A stretch of DNA of 64,000 bases. Source: Phoronis australis. Lineage: Eukaryota; Phoronida; Phoronidae. This document shows, in pieces, positions 21,571 to 64,000 of this stretch; within the stretch, counting starts at the first letter, position 1, and each line of letters opens with the position of its first letter. The stretch is taken from positions 667,644-731,643 of the forward strand of contig NMRA01000187.1 of NCBI GenBank assembly GCA_002633005.1, written 5' to 3'. Position numbers and translations under genes: made by a program. Below the pieces are notes generated by a model that had not been told where the DNA came from, searched no databases, and was given only the letters and a program-made list of their open reading frames with translations.

Positions 21571-24500
21571 GAATGGGCGATATTTAAATGAAGACGCAGT
21601 GGGTCTAAAACGGACTGAACATGAAATTTGGCCAAGTTGCATTTGCTTTTCTGTTGACTCAAGGTAAGCGAATTGTACATTGCTCTTGACATGCTTGTAT
21701 TGTTTATGCTGGTGTTGCAAGACATGCGTGTGTGGTTGACTTGGATTTGTTTCATTTGTTTTACTTGCACAAGCTTGACTGACCCATTACCTATCAGTGA
21801 TGTACAAATTAAAGTCAATAAATGTGGGCGCCTTTAATGTGCAGTTAGTCATTTCAATTATTTTTTTGGTCCCACGTGTGCCTTTGTTTTTTAATGAATT
21901 AACTCATTCAATTCTGAATTATCATGAATAAAGTTGTTGCCTGTTGGTCTTCTTATATCGTTTCATTTCTTTTGTAGGATTTCCACTTGTGCTAGCTGGT
22001 GAGTTAATTTTCCATATTCGTTGCCATAGAATTTCACCCCATTTAATTATGCTACATCTGTGTTCAATGTATGTTTATATGTCCATATTTCACTATGTAT
22101 TTTTTAATACTTACTGAAACATTATTAAAATTGTGATAAATTTTTCAAAATGTATGTGATACTGTTCATGATTGTAAACATAATGGTATTGGATCTTATC
22201 CCATGATAACCAAGCTCTTGTGAGTCAATAACCGTTTCGGTCATGCCTGTCATTTCACCCTGAGGCTATTACGATCGGTGTGAATCCCCACACAATCTTC
22301 AGTGTGAAACCAACTTTGCTTTATTGTCTGTATCCATAATAAGTAGTGATCCCCCGTCCATGTATTGATGTATTTTGGTGCCTCTTCACCGTATTTTTGT
22401 AATACCACATACTGTAACACAGCACTTCTCTTTCAACGTCGGGTAGATAAGCAGATAAAGTTTGTGTCGATCATATCAAAAATCAATGAGTTTTAAATAA
22501 ATAGAAAGAAAAGAGTTTTCTTTCTAATAAATAAAAGAAATATGAAACAAATCTTTAACGCTGGTCATGGTTGCCTGTCTTTGAACAATCCGCTTTTCAT
22601 TTCAACTCATTGGTTGTGGTATGCTATTGGTGGATTCATATGTGATAATCATTGGAAAGGTATTTGGTGTTAACTATAATTATGTTGTGGCAACAAGGTT
22701 GACATTTTCTGTTAGTTTTGGCAATTAAAACAATCAGAGCCCTCGCCTATGCCTTCTGAGATGGTTTTTTCAGTTGAGGGTAAGCTACCTCAACTCATCA
22801 CCTATTCCATCCCCTGGTTGCCACCCCTCATCAGAAACGCCTAAAGCAACTTATGTTTTGCAGAGGTGATTCTATCCTTGAGGGCAATTTTTCATTCATT
22901 GGAGATGATTTTTCGTGTCTGATGAGGTTAATTTCGCTCGATTTTTAGCATTTTTCATATTTGGCCCCAAAATTGATGCATGAAAGGTCAGGCAAAGGTT
23001 TGTAAAATTTTTAGACCCAAACTTCAACTGGTCATTGCTATCTTTCTTTACAAAGTTATCTTGTTACAGCAACATGTATCAACCCTGGAATCATTGCTAA
23101 CGGATTCCAGACCCCCTCAGGTGACATCCTGTACTATAATGGCAGTGTCATCCGATACCACTGCTATGGGCCCTATATCATGATTGGCCGGAGTGTTATC
23201 AAATGTCTAAACAATGGAACATGGTCTGATAAAATGCCACGCTGTGTGGGTATGTAATATTGTATTGTAGTGTGCCTACTGAGTTGTATGTCAGCAGCTG
23301 GCAGTAACTGAGGTACTCAGCCCTTGTTAAGTATATTCAGAACGCATTGATTGAATAGAAATATTTTATCTCTGTCCAACGTCTGGCTCCCCCTGGTGTC
23401 TTTCTTTTATCTTCTAAGACACTGGAAGTACTTATCATGACATTTAGCTGGTGTCGTCCTTTTTGGGAGAGAACGGCACTCGCCAGTTTTGGAATGGATC
23501 CGACTACTGCTATGCCCTCTGTTGGCATAGTGAGCACGTATCAGCAGTTCACAAAACTTTTTCATCATTGTGAAATTATATACGTTTAAACATTTTTTGT
23601 TAAGTTATGATGACACGTATCTGTTTGTAGCCGTGACATGCCACCGACCTATGATCAAACATGGCAGTATCCAGAGCTCTGAGGTGCTATTTACCCAAGG
23701 TGATGTGGTTCGTGTTGCCTGCGACCAAGATTACTACTATCCCGGTCTTCAGCAACCCCCACAGATAAAGTGCGTCAAGGACTTTCACTGGAGGTTACTG
23801 GATGGTCAGGAACTCGCTGGACATTGCATTAGTAGGTGATCTTGATTTCAAAGGCTCAATGTTTAAGGCGTTACTGCGTGTTTGAGTGTGTGAGAGCTGT
23901 TGAATACTTCTGGTTACTTCACTGCTACAGGGTACATGGAGTTTCAGAGTTGACCTTTTACTAGGTTTTTAGATGGCCGTGTTAAAGATTATTTGTTCAA
24001 ACTGTAGAAAATGTTAAGTAGCCTGAACGTTGTTAACATTTTCCAGGTTGGAGTTGGCGGTCATTCCCTTTTTGGTTTGTACTCTTTATGGCAATTCAAA
24101 TCCACAAAATAATGGAAATTAAAGGCACTTTGGCACACTTGTAGGTCTTTGAAATCATAAAATATATTCCATTTGCATCTGAATGCTTTTTTCTTTCATG
24201 AATTTTAGTTAAATGTGCCTGTAAATTTCACGGTGTGGCGTTATGTAAACTGGTTATACATCTGTTTTCAGAGGAGTGCCCATGGCCTGCGCCTATAAAC
24301 TTTGGTATGCACTCAGTTGTGGGGCACACAGTCACCTACTACTGCATAGAAGGCTACACCTTCGACTCAGATAATCCTCCCGAGTCCAAGACCTTCACGT
24401 GTCGCAACTCTCAGTGGGTTGGTCTTGGCGACTCCATATCATCATTAAAATGTGGTAAGAGTGAAACTCAGTCACCTGTTTATACGTGTGCACACAACTG

Positions 24501-27500
24501 AACTTTTCCCTTACATGTATGCCTAGTTAACGGTTTTGTTACTGCTGTTTTTGAACAGCTTCCTCTTAGATAAGAGGCATGGGCCCGTTTGAAGATTATT
24601 GACTTAGTTGAGACCAATTTTAAATTTCAGTCGATTTTAAGATGCAACTTAAAGTCCGTTTCAAGAAAGAGACTTTAAGTTCGACTGTTTTACTTGTCTT
24701 AATTTTGACTAAGTTACCAGAGCTGGGTTGCATAAAACTTCAAATTATCTGCTAGATAAGTGTGATTGTTGCATGACGTCAGGTGCATTGTTCAACAATA
24801 ACAACGTGGCGCGTGATAATGCACCGTCATTGTTACGCGGCGTATAACTTTTATGCTACTGGGCCCAGATGTGGAAGTTTGGAAGTTGTAACTAATCTCA
24901 GACTTGAGTCAAAAATGAACTTGAGTCAGTTTCTTGGAACGGGTCCTAGTTTTTAAATAATAGACATTGAACATTTATTTTCAGACTGTAGCCAAATCAG
25001 TTCTTTTTGGAGAGAGAAGGTGGGGTGTGTTTGCCTTTTTGCAAGATGTTGCAGTTTTAGTTCAGGCAAATATCTTAGCCCAGTCATTTGCAATTTGCGC
25101 ACTAAAGCTCTGCGTTGGGTCTCCTCAAATTTGTCGGATGTTTTAAATTATCGTCATGCTTATCATGGCCTTCAAGAGTGTGAAGTACACTCACTGTGTG
25201 TTTTGTAAACTTTGTGCAAAATCTAGTGCAGTCTGGCAAGTTGGCTCACACGATTGTTGTTAAATAAGTAAACATTCGGAGGTCACTGCTGAACGTTAAT
25301 AGTTTTTGTCACACTAGTAATTAACAGGTGTGGTATTACTATATTGTCTTGTCTTGTCTCGTCCTTTTTAGTACCAGCTGTGAAAGAATGCACCATCCCA
25401 AAGGACATCTCCAATGGCAACTGGAAGTTTGTTGGCACCTGTAAGAAACAAGTAGGCTGTCAAGTTGAATACGAGTGTCGGGAAGGTTTCATTCTACTGG
25501 GCGCGCAGACACTCACTTGTAACTCCAACCAGCTGTGGTCCAACTTACCACCTCGCTGTGCAAGAAAGGGTGAGTGTTGTACACAAGGTGACCACATGCA
25601 TTGCTGACCATGCATGAGATGCCAGGTGTTTTTTTGGCGACCAGACATCTTTTCACTGTTTAGAAAAAAGCCCCATTCTTGAGAAACTGGCTTCAGCCAC
25701 AGATGTGCACATATCTTAATTATTGTGGAAAGCCGCTTTGAAATTCAGGTTTTTCTTTCGAAATACATCACTGCAAGGCCTATTTGGATGCCAAAGAGGG
25801 GACCCCTCCTGCCAATTTAAATTTGGATACTTGGGTTTCTGAGAAATGGCCTTGTGTCTACAAGCACCTAACAATTGGTAATCACTTCATTTTTTGGCCA
25901 AAGTACGATTAGAAAATGGACAATTGCCGCACAAATAAAGAAGTTCGTGTTAACTCAACGTTTTGTCTTATTCATCAAGACATCATCAGGATGTGTACAG
26001 TAGGACAAGTGTCGATATTCTATCAAGTCACATCCATGCGGTGAAATGAGAGTGAGAGATACAGAGATAGTAAGCGGGTCATTACCATAGTTGCAGGGTC
26101 ACTGAGCTCTGCATGTTATTGAGAGAATCAGTAGCATGCTGATCCTGAATGGCCAATAACTCCTTGATATACTGTAATTCCTCAGTGACCCTGCAACTAT
26201 GGTAATGACCCGCTTACTTTCCCTGTATCTCTCACTTTCATTTCACCACATGGATGTGACTTGAAAGAATATCGACACTTGTTGTCCTACTGTACATATC
26301 CAGATGATGTCTTGTTGAATAAGACAAAATGTTGAGTTAACATGAACTTCTTTATTTGTGCGGCAGTTGTCCGTTTTCTAATAATTGGACTTTTAAGTTA
26401 ATTGCATACTTCATTACCAATTGTTTCATTCCTTAAATTTTTTAAGTACTGAGTGTTGACCTATGAAACATAATCTTGAAGTTTAAATGTAAAATATTTT
26501 AATTTCGTGTCTTAGTGCACTCTTGAAGTTCAGGATCATGGTCTTTTACTTATTGGATCAAATTACGACACTTAGTAATCAAAAGGGGCAAATCAAGACA
26601 CTGCAACATGCAGTTGACCAAAACTAGTGAGCGACTTAGATTTAATTGATAATAAGCAAAATGTTTATTTGACTATTCATCAGTTAGAGACCTCAGAAAC
26701 AACTTATGGACCAATCAGATGTCTCAAACAAATGTTTGTGTAACCGTCACTCTTTATCCCTAGTGGTGGCGTGTACTCCTCCGCCCGTCATCGCACACAG
26801 TCAGCGGTACTGCCAACCACAGTCTTCCAGCTGTATTGGCTACCAGGGCGTTATTGTCAACTATTACTGCGATACAGGCTTTCAGGCATCCAACTCCAAT
26901 AGCAGGATCGAATGTCTCAGTAATGGTATCTGGAGTGGCCAGCCTCATGTATGTCTACGAGGTGAGCTCAACTGGTGGTGCAACGCGTGTGCAAAATTAA
27001 TTTTATTCACGTCTTTCGGTGGAATCCGTCTGGACAAGCAACGGTCCAGTTCTGCAGTTGTGTGAACTTTTACAAACTAAGTAAAGTTTCATCAATTGTT
27101 AATATTTGTTGATGATGGAAATATTGTTTGCTAGTCATTACTTTTTTTACTGTTTTTATTTAAAACTTGTATGTGTGGTATGTCAGTGCATCAATTCAGT
27201 ATTTTTTAGCTATCCATGGTCAGCTGTTGTTTGAATATTATTGGATATGAAATATCTGTAATGATGTATGTTCGAAAACGTCTCCCGAAATTGAGTCACA
27301 TCCTGGACAATGTGAGAAGAGTTGTTAGTTCCTGGTCTTTCCAATATAACTGAAGCACATCACACTTTTGCTCTATTAAATTTTTGTTCTCGTTTATAGC
27401 TGACAGCACATCACCCTCCAGTGTCATCTCGTCCAATTCTAACACCATGACAGTAGTCATTGCCACAGGAAGCAGTGTCCTGGGTACCCTCCTGGTGGTG

Positions 27501-28646
27501 ATAGTGGTCGTGCTGATTAGACGCCGCCGCCCAGCCACTTCCCTGTTCCCTACCCAGTCCTCGTCACCACCGCCTTACGAGCGGCAACACAGAGATAGTG
27601 TTGATGAGCATGACCGCGTAGCGCTCATCGCCGTCACCGAGGGCGTGCGTGTTGTTCTGCCCTCTTACGATGACGTGGTCTGCAGCAGGTCTTCACGTAG
27701 CTCCGCAACCAGCCCCCACCACAGCCGGACGGCAAAGTTAGACTATAGACCCCTTCCATCAGTTCCCTCGGGAATCCGAGCATCGGGTGACCTGTCGATA
27801 CATAGTAACAACACCAGGGATGACACGAGTTCCAATCACCCATCAATAGGGGATAGCGTTAGTATGCGTCGCCAATCCACGCTGACAATAGGAACGAACA
27901 GAGATGCATTGTCAGAGAACTTTGGCTCCATTGACACTATGAATGTCAGCGACGTGTCAACTGCAATCTCCCTGGGCACGTATGATTCAAGTGCATCCAA
28001 CCCGTCACTGGGTGCAGGATCTCATAAAGCTACAGCTGGAAGCTTGCTATCACATGGCAGTGAGGAAGATGATGGTAGGTATTTGGGGATGGTGATTTGA
28101 GTGGTGGACAATTTCGTCTTTTGCAAAAGAATTCAAGGCTGTTCTGATAGTAAGAGTAATTGGAGGTTTCACAGTTAGTAGTCACTTCATCGTTTGTTAG
28201 AGGATCTTGGAGTAAAGTTGTAATGCAGCCTTAACATGAATAGATCAGGTGTTAGAGGATCTTGGAGTAAAGTTGTAATGCAACCTTAACATGAATAGAT
28301 CAGATGTTAGAGGATCTTGGAGTAAAGTTGTAATGCAACCTTAACATGAATAGATCAGATGTTAGAGGATCTTGGAGTAAAGTTGTAATGCAACCTTAAC
28401 ATGAATAGATCTGATGTTAGAGGATCTTGGAGTAAAGTTGTAATGCAAACTTAACATGAATAGATCAGATTGTGGCACACATCTTCCATTTCTGTCTGTG
28501 AGGAGTCTATCAGTGTAATGCTTTTTGTGTTGGATAACTAATGACAATTTTTTTCAGATGTTCCATTGTTGCCCTCTCGTAATAGCTCGCAGCATGGCCA
28601 GGCGGAGAGGGCCCACTCCAGCCAGAGTACTCAGGAAGAAGAATGA
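21571..28646 (+). CDS. Sushi/CCP membrane protein, five CCP domains, SUSD4/SUSD6-like
   Basis: Nine exons with coding from 21,621 (joined 1,788 nt) give a 595-residue type I membrane protein. Residues 1-21 are a signal peptide; five CCP (sushi) domains follow, one per exon, each with the Cys-Cys-Cys-Trp-Cys pattern. Residues about 360-381 are a membrane helix followed by RRRR. The ~210-residue tail is Ser-rich and carries PPPY (398-401) and LPSY (428-431). All introns are phase 1, typical of CCP modules. In vertebrates SUSD4 (four CCPs, membrane helix, PPxY and LPxY motifs) binds NEDD4-family ubiquitin ligases, and SUSD6 has one CCP and PPxY motifs; this layout suggests a similar adaptor or complement-regulator-like role, which is inference. 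Introns carry a long inverted repeat, a MITE-like element and a 55-bp array. Orthology to a particular SUSD gene is unproven. Confidence 0.88.
21621..21663 (+). CDS. Sushi gene exon 1 (coding), signal peptide start
   Basis: ATG opens MKFGQVAFAFLLTQ, then donor GTAAGC. A TTCTAG acceptor-like site ends at 21,570, so this may be the second transcribed exon with 50 nt of 5'UTR. Confidence 0.8.
21978..21998 (+). CDS. Sushi gene exon 2, 21-nt microexon
   Basis: Bounded by TTTTGTAG and GTGAGT. It encodes GFPLVLA, which completes the signal peptide; phases on both sides fit exactly. Skipping it removes 7 residues without a frameshift. Confidence 0.8.
23070..23249 (+). CDS. Sushi gene exon 3, CCP domain 1
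   Basis: Starts ATCINPGIIANGF and ends NNGTWSDKMPRCV; four Cys and the conserved Trp. Contains NGS and NGT glycosylation sites. Acceptor TTACAG, donor GTATGT. Confidence 0.93.
23631..23831 (+). CDS. Sushi gene exon 4, CCP domain 2
   Basis: Reads VTCHRPMIKHGSI ... VRVACDQDYYYPG ... IKCVKDFHWRLLDG ... GHCI. Acceptor TTTGTAG, donor GTAGGT. Confidence 0.93.
24272..24454 (+). CDS. Sushi gene exon 5, CCP domain 3
   Basis: Reads ECPWPAPINFGMHSVVG ... VTYYCIEGYTF ... FTCRNSQWVGLG ... LKC. Acceptor TTTTCAG, donor GTAAGA. Confidence 0.94.
24581..24948. mobile_element. MITE-like element with imperfect terminal inverted repeats
   Basis: Left end GGGCCCGTTTGAAG ... TTGACTTAGTT is matched inverted by the right end AACTTGAGTCAGTTTCTTGG then AACGGGTCC. 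An inner inverted pair (GGTTGCATAAAACTT at about 24,727 and AACTTTTATGC at about 24,846) suggests a nested second element. The window's last ~35 bases carry a similar terminus. Confidence 0.55.
25372..25569 (+). CDS. Sushi gene exon 6, CCP domain 4
   Basis: Reads KECTIPKDISNGNWKF ... VEYECREGFILLG ... TLTCNSNQLWSNLPPRC. It has an extra Cys pair, TCKKQVGC. Acceptor TTTTTAG, donor GTGAGT. Confidence 0.94.
25908..26382. mobile_element. Long inverted repeat (fold-back element) in sushi gene intron 6
   Basis: Arms 25,908-26,106 and 26,181-26,382 are inverted copies with few mismatches, around a ~74-nt loop. Outer ends are ATTAGAAAATGGACAATTGC and, inverted, ATTAGAAAACGGACAACTGC. A further short pair, ACAATTGGTAAT at 25,871 and ATTACCAATTGT near 26,413, lies just outside. 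No ORF inside. The transcript would form a ~200-bp hairpin. Confidence 0.93.
26764..26961 (+). CDS. Sushi gene exon 7, CCP domain 5
   Basis: Reads VACTPPPVIAHSQRYC ... VIVNYYCDTGFQAS ... IECLSNGIWSGQPHVC. It also has an extra Cys pair, YCQPQSSSC. Acceptor CCCTAG, donor GTGAGC. Confidence 0.94.
27400..28074 (+). CDS. Sushi gene exon 8, membrane segment and cytoplasmic tail
   Basis: 675-nt exon. After a short Ser-rich stalk comes a membrane helix (TVVIATGSS then VLGTLLVVIVVVLI) with RRRR stop-transfer, then PPPYERQH, RVVLPSYDDVV and a Ser-rich tail. Acceptor TTTATAG, donor GTAGGT. GC content is higher than in the surrounding introns. Confidence 0.94.
28196..28470. repeat. 55-bp tandem array, five copies
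   Basis: Copies start at 28,196, 28,251, 28,306, 28,361 and 28,416 with GTTAGAGGATCTTGG and differ by only a few bases. The array lies in the last intron of the sushi gene, ending about 90 nt before the final acceptor. A period of 55 is not a multiple of three. Confidence 0.97.
28558..28646 (+). CDS. Sushi gene exon 9 (last)
   Basis: Acceptor TTTTTTTCAG; completes Asp then VPLLPSRNSSQHGQAERA, ending STQEEE and TGA. Short acidic C-terminus. Confidence 0.88.
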
Positions 28647-29943
28647 TCCATCTCATTACGCACCGTATGGAGTCACTCTTAGTGTGGCCGTGAACGCCAA
28701 GCGCTTCATGTGGTTCTTTGGATTTCACACGACTCTCAATATCAGCTCTGACGATCTTTAATCGCAGGCCTTTTTATTTATGTCAGGGACTGGACTTGAT
28801 AGAGCTTAATGCTTAGTTCCATCTATGTCAAACCTTGGTGATGTTTTTCAGTTAGGCGGCTGTGATTTTTTGTAAACATTTACTATTACTGAAGCATACC
28901 GCTGTGAGCAAGAGGCAGCTGATTTAAAATTGTTGTTTTCATGTGCATGTATTTAGTCCCATGCACCTTAACTTCACTTACAGCCGATATGTTTGCAGTG
29001 TTAAACTGTGTGTTAAATTTGTCTTTTGTTCAGCATCAGTACTTTAAATTTCAATTAAACAACTCAACTGTTTTATACTCGTCGACACAAACTGTTTTGT
29101 AACAGATAAGCCGAGCTTCACTCTTAAGCTATTTGAACTTATTGCTCCTTTGTTTTTTCTCATTCGTGCACCACATATTGGTGCATGTGCCCAATTCCAG
29201 AGTTTGGCGCAGCTTTGCATATACCAGGTGCATGGGGCGAAATGCGGGCATATAAGGTAAAATTATGTGTCACAAACGTATTCCACTTAGTCAATTATTT
29301 TGGTGACACGATGTCAGTCTAATGTCAAGCATCATTTATGTTCCAATATTATTTGTAACAAGGACAGCTTTGTCTGAGATTTATAATTATTGTTTTGTTT
29401 ATTCAGAGTGTGTTCAAAGCGACGTCTTTTGGCTGTTTCAAAATGAAAGAGAATTAGGAAAACTGTTCTCTTGGACATGTACATGTATGCAAGACCCACG
29501 CAGTGCTAATTACAGAAAAAGCCAAAAGTATGCAGACAAAATGACCCACAATCCCCAATATGAGGGCTGGGCGCAAGCCAAATCCAACACTAGACTAGTC
29601 TTCCCTTACGGCAGCTAATGCAGGGGAATCTGTAGGGAGATAGAAAGTTGGCAAAGTTTTGTCACGCTAATGATTATTACGAGAAATTTTTGCTGTTAAC
29701 AGATTCTAGTCATCTTGATAGGAAAACAGCATTTTGTCTGATTACTTTCGTCTTGTACTGTATATGAAGTTGAAGTCACAAACTTCAAACTGGGATGGCA
29801 CTGCAGGGGGTTTCAAATAACAACTCAGTACTGTCGAGTAATTATTCATGTATTTGGACAACACAATGTACTTTGTAATCATGACCACAATGTTGTGTAA
29901 TGTGACACTCTAGGCTAGAAGAATACATCTGACTGTTCTGGCA
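28647..29943. other. Convergent 3' regions of the sushi gene and PLEKHH
   Basis: No further exon seen. On the plus strand ATTAAA at 29,054-29,059, followed by T-rich sequence, is a candidate poly(A) signal for the sushi gene. On the minus strand AATAAA occurs at 29,398-29,403 and at 28,773-28,778 for PLEKHH. A 98-codon plus-strand ORF at 29,322 has no recognised domain. Confidence 0.5.
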
Positions 29944-63866
<33,923 letters not shown>

Positions 63867-63964
63867 TGCTAATACAAGTCTGTGCACGACCAGCGTTTCC
63901 TTCAAGTCTATATCAACTGCATCGTTTCTGGCTTGACCTAGGGTAGAACATTTTAAACAGCTCA

Positions 63965-64000
63965 GGGGCCTGTTCCAAGAAAATTGAATTAGCTAAGACA
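63965..64000. mobile_element. Possible MITE terminus cut by window edge
   Basis: GGGCCTGTTCCAAGAAAATTGA resembles the inverted right terminus of the element at 24,581-24,948. Only one end is visible. Confidence 0.4.

Overview
This is a eukaryotic (animal) genomic window: AT-rich, intron-dominated DNA with canonical GT-AG splice sites and three multi-exon protein-coding genes of metazoan families. The families, intron sizes and repeat types suggest a marine invertebrate; the species cannot be fixed from sequence alone. Exon models were built by eye from splice sites, reading phase and remembered family sequences. All exon phases close, giving proteins of 420, 595 and about 1,363 residues.

Layout: (1) 1-3,120: no gene seen. 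(2) 3,785-19,575, minus strand: a complete 12-exon SCCPDH gene (saccharopine dehydrogenase-like oxidoreductase). (3) 19,580-21,570: divergent intergenic region with G-rich and palindromic sequence, a 24-codon upstream ORF and tRNA-like SINE remnants. (4) 21,571-28,646, plus strand: a 9-exon gene for a type I membrane protein with a signal peptide split by a 21-nt microexon, five sushi/CCP domains, one membrane segment and a tail with PPPY and LPSY motifs, closest in layout to SUSD4/SUSD6. (5) 28,647-29,943: convergent 3' regions. (6) 29,944-63,866, minus strand: a 27-exon PLEKHH1/PLEKHH2 (MAX-1) orthologue with coiled coil, two PH domains, MyTH4 and FERM; the 5'UTR/promoter lies at or beyond the right edge.

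The genes are not an operon or pathway. SCCPDH and the sushi gene are head-to-head, and the sushi gene and PLEKHH are tail-to-tail.

The most unusual structure is a set of tandem arrays hugging exon edges. In PLEKHH a 21-bp unit containing the 5' splice site of coiled-coil exon 2 is repeated about ten times, giving a ladder of phase-equivalent donors that would each add one heptad. In SCCPDH a different 21-bp array precedes the last exon, is open in the same frame, and offers an AG at the same phase in every unit. A 55-bp array and a 73-bp array also lie close to exons. A ~200-bp-arm inverted repeat sits in a sushi-gene intron. Four single-N positions occur: two separate near-identical tandem copies (one duplicating a PH exon out of frame) and one lies in a frame-breaking 16-nt insertion in MyTH4. 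These look like assembly joins.
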